A stretch of DNA of 25,936 nucleotides from a virus: the IMG/VR virus record IMGVR_UViG_3300025168_013920, positions 1 to 25,936 of that record. One strand, 5' to 3'. Below the pieces are notes generated by a model that did not search any database, was not told the origin of the DNA, and was given only the letters and a program-made list of their open reading frames with translations. Both the position numbers and the translations under genes were made by a program. This document shows positions 1-9,000 of the stretch, one piece after another. Numbering within the stretch: the stretch's first letter is position 1; every line of letters starts with the position of its first letter.

Positions 1-605
1 GTCTTGAAGAGCTTGGGCTTTTAGGTGATCAGGTTTCTTTAGACGAGCAAGGCATTCAAGATTTTATTGGTCGTCAAGACGATGACCGAGCCTTGCGCAA
101 GTTTACCGCTGGTCGTGCTCTATCTAATATGATGCCAGGCTCAAGCTTGAACTCTAGCGGCGCATGGCTCCAAGCAGTAAACCAAGGCTCAATGGATGTT
201 GCTGCTGCTGAGATGCAGCAGCGGCAACAGGCAGACCGCGAGCTTCGGGGTCTTCGTGATCAAGCAGCAGAGCGCAAAGTCGGCCTTGTGCGCAGGCGTG
301 GCGAGTTAGGAACAAGAGAAACCGATAAAGGGCCTGCTTACGCTAAGGCTCAAGGTATGATTCAAAACGCTATCACTGAAAACTCTAATGTGTGGGGCGG
401 CTTGCGCGGTGATAATACGAAGCAGATGTTTATTGAGGCTTCGACTATTATTAATCAGATCAGGCAAGAAAGCCCTGACGCCGCAGATGCTTTGGTTGCT
501 GAGTATTTAACACCGGGCGGCAAAGGTTATACTCAAATTAGAAACCTTGAGGGCATTGATCAAAACCTTGGCCCTGCTGCTTATGCTGGCACCGCAACTG
601 TTTAG
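1..605 (+). CDS. Unknown phage protein, C-terminal part (cut by window edge)
   Basis: The reading frame is open from the first complete codon at base 3 to the TAG at 603-605, so the gene starts outside the window; the first ATG-like starts inside would be arbitrary. The visible ~200 residues are hydrophilic and mostly helical, rich in Gln, Arg and Ala, with a stretch around bases 215-300 (QQRQQADRELRGLRDQAAER) that could form a coiled coil. I recognise no family. It lies 8 bases upstream of the transglycosylase gene and in the same orientation as the giant gene, so it is probably a member of the same virion or ejection-protein operon, comparable in position to the smaller internal virion proteins of short-tailed phages. 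That role is inferred from position only. Confidence 0.75.
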   Translation, partial: LEELGLLGDQVSLDEQGIQDFIGRQDDDRALRKFTAGRALSNMMPGSSLNSSGAWLQAVNQGSMDVAAAEMQQRQQADRELRGLRDQAAERKVGLVRRRGELGTRETDKGPAYAKAQGMIQNAITENSNVWGGLRGDNTKQMFIEASTIINQIRQESPDAADALVAEYLTPGGKGYTQIRNLEGIDQNLGPAAYAGTATV

Positions 606-613
606 GAATAATC

Positions 614-3001
614 ATGGCTAGAATTATCCAACCTCAGTCTGTTTACAATCGCTCTGTCGATGTTAAACAGGCTCGACCAAAATCAATGTACGACTACAAT
701 CCTTTTGAGGAACTAATTACTCCTCAAGGAGCGATGGCAGCAGTAGATATTGTTGGCAAGGTTGGTGGAACTGTTGCTGACGCTGTTGATCATCACTCGC
801 GAACGCGCGCAGCAGAAGCCAGAGCAGATGAAGTTGTTAAAAAGAGCAAAGCAAGAGCAGAAGCTAAAGCGCTACAAGAACAAATGAAATCCCTTGGGGC
901 GCAAGGCAGGCTTACTCCCGAGATGGCTAGACAAATGCAGTCTAAGATCTCCGGCTTTGAAAAGAAGGAAGAACTAGAGCGCGCAGGTGCCATGGCAGAA
1001 CAAAGCTACGCTACTGGCATGAGCAGACTTGCTGGCGCTAAAGACTACGCAGGCCAGCAAAGTGCGTTAGCCGACATGAGCGCTGCTTATGACCGACCAG
1101 GATCAGGTAGTCTTTGGAATCGCTTTTCTGGCGGAGCAGAAGACACAATCACTAAGCAGTTTGAGCGGGTGCGGCCTCCGCTTTATGCGGACCCGCAAAG
1201 CAAGCTAGATGCTAGAGGTGGTGCGGGTTCAGGCAAAGCAAATCGACGAGTCGGTGAGGGCTATGAACAAAGAAAAGGGCAGATTGATAACTCTCAAGGC
1301 GTTCAAGACATATTAAAAGCCGGTCGCCTTGCCACTGGGCTTGATAGCGACCCAGGGCTAATGGGTGCCCTGCCAGCGGCTTTAAAAGGCGCAGACAAAT
1401 CTAACGGACTGTATTCAAGATCAATTGCAGAGGATCTTGTTAGAGCAGGTAACGGCCAGCTTGAAATGGGAGCAGAAGTTCCTGTTGGCGCAAAAGGCAA
1501 TCCATTTAGCGCGCCAATGTTTACGCTGCGTACCCCCTTAACTGCTAGACAAAGACAGGAAAGCGTAACCGCTGAAGGGGAAACTATCCAGGGAGCACTT
1601 GAGTCGTTCCATAGAGACAACAGCGAAAAGGCTCGAAGGCTCATTGAGCTTGCTATGAGTCCTCGAATTAAAAGCGCTTTTGAAACTGTTCGCATTGGTG
1701 AGGCTGCTCATAATAGTCTCTGGGACCAAGAGCGCTTCGGCGCTTATGGTGACGACTTTAGCCGGAACCTGCAAGGCTGGAATGTTCTCAGGAATCTTAC
1801 GCCTTTTTCTGCTGAGCAAATTTTAAATGCTCGAAACCAATCAGAGTTAATGCAGCCTGGCCATTCAGGGCATGGACCTAGAGTAAACCTAGAGCTTACC
1901 AAGGGCGACCGTCCCTCGATGGAACAACTCCAAAAGTTAAAAGACGAAAGAATGCAGGGTCAGGCAGCTAGTGAGCTTGATAAATTAAAAGCGGCAGAAG
2001 CAGCAGGCTTTAAAACTCCGCCAAGTTTGTCTGGCGCAAGACCTCAAATGTTTATTGATAGAGAAACGGGTCAGGCAACAACTCAGGACCCAAGAAGGCC
2101 TTCAGCTTATCGTGAAGGCGGAAGTTCTTTTGACGATATTATTAAAAGAAACCTTCCTGAAAACCTAAGGCAGCAGCCTTCTTCTGGGTTAGTTTCTTAT
2201 GATATTGGCGGAGGTCGCACCTTACAGCTAACTGCCAAGCAGGCTGCTGAGTTAGATACAGACATGGCAGAGCCAATGACAAAGGAAGATGAAACCTTTG
2301 TTGATCAACAGGCTAAAGCCATGGGTATTAACGCTGCAACAGGCGAATCAATGCCAAACATTAATGAAGACATTCCTTCATCTAGCCGTAAGTATCGGTC
2401 ACGAGCGAGAGGCCGTACAAAAAAACAAACTAAAGAACTTCGCAAAACCCTTGGTCAGTATCCAAAGTATTCTCCTCAATCAATCGTAACGGGATTAAAC
2501 CAGCCAAGCACTGAGCAGGTTTTAAAGATACGAGAAAAAGCAATGCAAGTTGCAACCCAGCAAGGTGTTGAGCCTGCTTTGTTTGATGCTCTTATTAGAA
2601 GAGAAAGCGGATACCATCCTCTTGCTGTCTCTCCTAATAACGCAATTGGTTTAACTCAGGTTACTCCGCCTGCTTTTCATGATCTCGGTGGATCAGCCGA
2701 AGAGTTTGCTAATCTTTTTGATGAAGATATGTCGCTTGAAGCTGGGGCTATGTATTTAAAGTGGGTTGAAAACACCCTAAGAAAATCAGGCTTTATAAAA
2801 AAGAACGACCCCAGAAAAATCCAAAAGATTTTAGCAGGTTACAATGCTGGTGTTGGAGAAACTCAAAGGTTAGGAATTGTTGGTGTGCTTAGCCCAACAA
2901 GGGAAGCTAACGGAAGAATAGGCGAAACGCATAAGTATGTTAAAGAGATTATGATAATGATGGCTAAAGCCAAAAGAAATGCGGTAGCCGAAAGGCGCTA
3001 G
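614..3001 (+). CDS. Virion protein with C-terminal lytic transglycosylase (SLT) domain
   Basis: 795 residues, ATG start with an AGGA ribosome site just upstream. Residues ~1-630 are hydrophilic, helix-rich and unrecognised; residues ~75-130 look like a coiled coil (RAAEARADEVVKKSKARAEA). Residues ~640-785 match the Slt70/goose-lysozyme-like fold: ALIRRESGYHP carries the catalytic glutamate (E664), followed by AIGLTQV and later AGYNAGVG. These are the three hallmark blocks of transglycosylase SLT domains. The enzyme would cleave the MurNAc-GlcNAc bond of peptidoglycan. In phage particles such domains usually open the cell wall during DNA entry rather than cause lysis, which fits its place directly before the giant virion gene (9 bases apart). 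The transglycosylase assignment is firm; the virion location is inferred. Confidence 0.9.
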   Translation: MARIIQPQSVYNRSVDVKQARPKSMYDYNPFEELITPQGAMAAVDIVGKVGGTVADAVDHHSRTRAAEARADEVVKKSKARAEAKALQEQMKSLGAQGRLTPEMARQMQSKISGFEKKEELERAGAMAEQSYATGMSRLAGAKDYAGQQSALADMSAAYDRPGSGSLWNRFSGGAEDTITKQFERVRPPLYADPQSKLDARGGAGSGKANRRVGEGYEQRKGQIDNSQGVQDILKAGRLATGLDSDPGLMGALPAALKGADKSNGLYSRSIAEDLVRAGNGQLEMGAEVPVGAKGNPFSAPMFTLRTPLTARQRQESVTAEGETIQGALESFHRDNSEKARRLIELAMSPRIKSAFETVRIGEAAHNSLWDQERFGAYGDDFSRNLQGWNVLRNLTPFSAEQILNARNQSELMQPGHSGHGPRVNLELTKGDRPSMEQLQKLKDERMQGQAASELDKLKAAEAAGFKTPPSLSGARPQMFIDRETGQATTQDPRRPSAYREGGSSFDDIIKRNLPENLRQQPSSGLVSYDIGGGRTLQLTAKQAAELDTDMAEPMTKEDETFVDQQAKAMGINAATGESMPNINEDIPSSSRKYRSRARGRTKKQTKELRKTLGQYPKYSPQSIVTGLNQPSTEQVLKIREKAMQVATQQGVEPALFDALIRRESGYHPLAVSPNNAIGLTQVTPPAFHDLGGSAEEFANLFDEDMSLEAGAMYLKWVENTLRKSGFIKKNDPRKIQKILAGYNAGVGETQRLGIVGVLSPTREANGRIGETHKYVKEIMIMMAKAKRNAVAERR

Positions 3002-3010
3002 GAGTAATCC

Positions 3011-6000
3011 GTGGTTAAGGTTCCTTCTCCAGATTTTGTTGATCCCTACGAAGTACAAGAAGAAGAGCGATCTAGAATCGCAGGCAGGCCAACTCGCATT
3101 GAGGGTTTGCCGGATACACTTCCAGAAGAAACAGCGCCTGAAAAAGTTACTCAAGCCCAAGCTCAAGTTAATGAATGGGATCAAGTTGAAAACACTCAGC
3201 CGGAACCTGCTCCTGAACCAGTAGATTATAGCTGGGCTAGAAAATTTGGCAGCGGTGTTCCTGGTTTCATCTATGGTGCAGGAACAGGACTAGCACACGG
3301 CGCTCAAGCTCTTGGCGTTCTACCTACCGGTGGAAATATTGATCTTTATTTCAATTATTTTACTGATGATAACTTCTACCAAAAACTTAATAGCGCTCCT
3401 TCTCGTAAAACTTTCCTTGAGCTTCTTGCTTACAATAAGGGCAGAGGATTTGCAGAAGAAGTAGATAAGCAAGACAAAGATTTTGCTAAAGCTGTAACCG
3501 CTCGACCTCCTCAAAACTTACTTGAGTATGGATACCCAGGAACAACTTTTCACCGAGAGCTTCCGGGGCAGGACGAAGAGAAGACTTTTCTTACTGAGGC
3601 ACTTGGTCTTTATATTGATGAGGGTTTTAAAAATTCCCCTCTTTATAAAGCTAGCCCTGTTTATTGGGACACCCTTGAAGCTGAGGGAAATCCTGAGTTC
3701 GACCAGATGGTTAGTCTTTATGACGAATCATACGAGCTAAAACGAAGAACAGAATACCCAGAGTACAATACAGTATTTGAGGGCTACCAGGGTTTTGTCG
3801 ATCATTCTATTCAGCTTGCCCAGCAAGATGCTGGATGGTGGCAAGGGGTAAAGCAGGACTTTACCATGATGGGCGCTGGCACTTGGGAGTTCCTGTTAAC
3901 GGGATCAGGCTTTGGCGAAGACAAGGTTAATGAAACTCCATGGGAATCATCTAAGAAGATGGGTGCCCACTTAACTGGTGGGCTACTTGGCGCTGTCCTT
4001 GCAGCAGTAGAACCTGACAGAGGTGGTGCTGTTTTTCCTGAAGGCATGCCTTTAATCGGCGGAGCTAGAATGCCTGCCGGCTTTAGAAAGCCAATGATTA
4101 TTCTTGGGCTTGCAGGTCCTAAGATCATGAACATTGTTCGGGGCAAAATATCTAAAGCTCAAGCAAAGCGCGTCGCTGAGTTTAGAAAAAAAGATCCTGC
4201 GTTTGATGCAATGCTAAGGAAGTTTGAAATGGGAGAGGCTGCTTATCCTAAAGCCTCTCAGCTTCCTCCTCAGGTCCGCTACGGAAAAGCGCTTAATAAA
4301 CTAGACCAAGCAACGGGTATCCCTAGTCAGATAGGCAGGGCTCTAGAAGCTCCAATTACAAAAGCAGTTAAGATTGGTGACGATGGGATCGCTCGGCCTC
4401 GACTGCCAATGCGGACAAATAAGAAAGTCCTAAAGGGAAAGAAGGAACCTTCTTTTGGTGAGCCTGTTCCTGGTGCTCCAAGGCAAATGCAATGGGGAGA
4501 CTTAACTAGTTCTTTATTGCATGGTGCTGGGATGTGGGTTTGGACCGGTGCACCTGAGCTTGGTTTTCTTAATCCTGGTTTGCGGCTAGCTCATTCCGCT
4601 TTGCAGAATAACAATTTTTACAACGGCGCTCTTAATAAGATGCGCGCAAAGTTTCAAAGATCCTGGGAGAATACAACAGAGGACACTCCTACCGCTGATC
4701 GCATGTCGTTCTTCCACCACAAAATTCAAGACATGGCTCGAGAGACCCGAGGCGCTGAGTTTGTTAGCCAAGCTAAGCAACAAGCTAAAGACGGCACACC
4801 TCCTGAGTGGACTCCCATGCCAGACGTTGAATACCTAGCCCAGGAAAGGCCTGGTGAGGTTGTAATGGGTGGAGTCTTTGATCCTCAAAGGCAACCAGAG
4901 GCACGCACTTTGACTCCCCGGATTGTTGCGGTAAAGGGTCCCCCCCTTAAGGGGGGGGACCCAGTTACCCCAGCAGAAGTGCCAACACAAAGACAGGCAC
5001 AACCACAAAAAAGATTTACCCTTGAGCAGCTAAGAGAAAAGGCTGACCTTGATTTCCCTCTTTATGATTTCCCTGAGTCTACGCAAAGGCGGCCTGGGTT
5101 TGGCGAGCCTATTAATGCTGGAACCGCAGCCCCTGAAAGACCGCCTGCTTACTCTGTCCAGTTAGGCCAGGGCGGTTATGATGTTGTAAACGTCATGAGC
5201 AAAACTACTGCTCAAGGCATCGAAAACGCCCGCATGATTCCTGCGATGAAGCAGGCAGCGCAAAGCTACATTAAAGACATGCAAGACGGCATTGCCTTGC
5301 TGAAGAAGGCTATTGCCAAAGACAAGGTTGAAGCTCCTGGGCGCAAGGGGACCTGGGCAAAAGCAAACAAACGTCGCCGCCAAGAGATTGCTTATTTAGA
5401 AAGCAGCATCAATGCGATTGAAACTGCTGTCCGGGAAATTAGCGAGACCCTTGGGCGTGAAGCGGAAACATCATCTGGATTGCAGCAGCTTTTTGCTGAA
5501 ACAAAGTTTGCCTCTAGGGGCACCAAAGAATCTATTAATAAATCTATCGAGCAAGCCGCTCCTATTGCAGATCAAAGCGGTGTAGCTGGTGTCGAAGTCT
5601 TTGCGTTTAAAGATCTAATCTGGGAATCCGCTCGAGATATTCTCGAGGCAGAGAACGAAGCGCTTCTTACTCGCCAGGCTTCTGTCCTCAAAAAGCTCGA
5701 GGTTGCCCACGGCAGGCGCGCTGTAGCCAACGCCCTAAACGAGAGCCGGAAAGAAGGCACAGCCGATCTGACGCCCGATGGGACCATCATTGAAGGCACT
5801 CCCCTTGCCCGACTTGTGCAGGAGGGGGCGCCAGTAAGGCGCACCCGGCCGCAAGGTGATTACGCCAGGCAAGACAAAAGAGGAGCGCCTGATCCCTCAG
5901 AGTGGACGCTTGATCGAGATGGTCGGCCTATTAAGGAAGACACTTACTATGCCTGGGAAACACTAGCTGAAGAAGTTCCTGTATCCGAAGGGGCGGTATG

Positions 6001-9000
6001 GCTTTTAGATTCTAAAGGCCGGCCTATCCTGCGTGAAAGCATGGATGTCACCAAAGGAAACCCGGACGCATTAAGCACTCCTGATTTTTTGGCTAAGCTT
6101 GACGAAGGAAAAATGAGGCCAAAGAGAAATGTCGCTCCTGGTCCAAGGTCTCAACGAGCCAAAGAGATAGATACATTTTTTGATGAATCAAAATCTGCGC
6201 TCGAGGAGCTGAGCTTTCAGGACCTAGCAAAAAAAGCAGGCGAGCTTGGGTTGCTTGTAAAGAAACCAAAGAAAAAAACCTTAGTTGAATGGAAAGGCAC
6301 TGCTCGAGCAACTGAGCCACAGTTAACTATAGACCCTAAGACCGGGCAGTTTATTAAACGCTCAAAAGTTACAAGCGCTCAGGATGTTGCAGTCTATGAG
6401 ATTGGTAACGAGTCTTTTACTATTGATGCAGCAGGCCGGGCTAAGCTTATTGATAAGATCGCTCGGCTCGAGGCTTCAGAGAAAGCGTTTGCTCCAGAGG
6501 TTATTCCAGAAACTGCTGCTGCAAAAACAGCACCTAAAGAATTTAATTCTTTTAATACACTAGAGGCATTTAACAAAAGAAAAGAAGAAGGGTTTTATAA
6601 GGGCGATGGGGCTGCCAGCAAACAATACAAAGACTGGACCCGTGTTATTGATCAAGAAGGTTTGTTATGGGATGTTGAAAAAGGCAAATGGTACAAACCA
6701 AAAGAAGCTCTCGCTCTAGAGTCAGCGGCTCAAAAAAGAGCAAATGAACAGGGCTTAGCAAAAGAACGGGCAACTATTAAAGCAGAGCAAAGCGTAGCTC
6801 GTGCCGAACAGGGCTTATCTTTTGCCAAACAAAAAGCTGCTAACATTTTAGATGAGGTTAATAAGCGCTCACAACAACAGCAGGAATACTTAGGAAGGCC
6901 AAGGTCAACGAGAGCTAAAGCTGTTATTGCCCGCACTCGGACTGCAAACAAAGAGCGAGACTATGCAGCAAGTGAGCAAGCTAAAGCTAAAGACCTTGTT
7001 AATAAAGCAGAGCAAAGACTTAAAGCTGCCAAAGAAAACCTACGCAAAGAGCAGCAGCAACCTGTTGCGACTGAGCCACGCAAAGCTGAAGCAACAACCC
7101 AGCGCGCTGGGATACCAGAAGATCCAAAACAAACATTTAAAAACAAAGCCGAGGCAGATCGCTTAGCGCGAGAACAAAAAGCTGAAGATGCGGCAGTCGC
7201 TGAAACAGGTGGCCCAGCAAAACAAACAGCTAAGCAGGTTTATTATAAAACGCAGTTTGATTTACTGACTAACCGATCACTAAGAGGCGAGCAGGTTGGC
7301 CTTGATATGTACAACCTAATGCGTGGCCTCGCCAAAGAGCCTGACATTCAGCGAGCTAAGACCGGTGAGTTTACTGGTGTTCCGTTTGATGCCAAGCAGG
7401 GCACAACAAAACTAAAAATGTTTAAGTCTGCCCTTAGCTATATGCCTGAGGGCCTAGGCACTAAGGGAAAAACAACAGATCCAACTCGCTATCCCAATGC
7501 TCGAGCAGAGGTTGAAGCATACATTAAAGGCGAGATGCCTAGAGATCTCTTAGCTAAAGAGAAGCGAACAGTAGATCGTTTTGGTGAGCAACTAAACAAA
7601 GACATTAACAGAATTGATGAAGCTTTTATTGAGGGCAAGATTACCCCTGATGAGCGCGTGTCTTCTTTGGCTGATCTTTTAAAGCAACTTGATGAAGATA
7701 TTATGGAAGGTCTTCGCGAGGTTTCGGATGAGTACTTAGGAGATAAGAACAGAGCCGAGCCCGCACTTGAAGGGTTTAAAAGAAGAGACACCTCAAGGAA
7801 AAAGCCTAGGTTTGCTAGGTCTGTTGTTGGTCGCTATGCTCTCCGGCGCGCTGAATCAAAAATGCAACCACCGCCGAAAGGCATGAGCGTTGTTGAGGCT
7901 AAGGGAGTTAAAAGCCTTCCAGGTATTACAACCAAGAAGCGAGGCCCAGGGATAGCTCGCAGGCTTCATGCAAAAGAGGTTATACCTCTTTTAGAAAGCG
8001 CCCGCCTTTCTTTGGAGAATGCTCAAACACAAAATGTTTCTATTCCTCGGACCAGGGAATACATTTTAACAAAAGAAGTTAATAAAATTCTTGAGGGCCG
8101 AGAAGCTACGAGTGGGTCAAATCAATTTAAACAAATGGTAGCTCAAGCAAGAGATGCATACGGCAAGAACCAGCCTTTAACTCAGCTACTAGAGCGCGCT
8201 TATGAATCAAGCATGAGTATGCCAGAAAAGTTTGTATTTGAACGAGTGATTAGATCTTTAGAGGCAGACACTGGGAAGATTTACCAAGGTATTCAGCGGG
8301 TCTTTCATAATAAGAAAACCCTAAAGGCCGAGCTTGCTCGGGCTAATGAAGTAAAGCCTGATGTCCCCGCAATGGAAGTAGATATTACTTCAACTCAAAA
8401 GGGCAGCCCGCTAAAAGAAAGCAAGCCTCCTACTGTTGGGTTTAGGCAGGACTTCCCAAGCATTGGTGACGTGCCTATGCCGCAGTGGCTTAAGAGTGAA
8501 CTGCAAAGAACGCGATTAAAGTTTGAAGATAAAGCAGGCATGTCTCCTGCTCAGAGCAACGCTTTCCTTGCTTCAATTATGGACGCTTTCAGCGATGGGA
8601 TCTCGCTGTTAGCGAGCCCCACCGCTAAGAAGTACGCAGCAGAAGGAGCGATACGGGCTATTGAGCAACAGCTAGGAAGGCCACTAAACAAAGCTGAGAA
8701 CGCAAGGCTAACCAAAGCTTTTAATGATTACCTTCAGCAGTTTGATCGCCCCTTTGAAGGGCGATCTTCCCTTGCTGAGTATGCTGATGCGCCTGACTAC
8801 TCTAGCCCTGCTGCTTTGGCTCGGTCTGTGATCAGAAAAATACCCAGCAACTTTTTAATCAAAGGAAAAGACGGAGCGGTTTTAGCTACTGTTAACCCTG
8901 GAAAGATTTTCTTTAATGAGTTGTCTTCCCTGAGAAAGCGAGATGCTAAAGGTAAAGCAAACAAAGACCTGAAGAAGATCCAGGATGAAGCGTACCAGGT

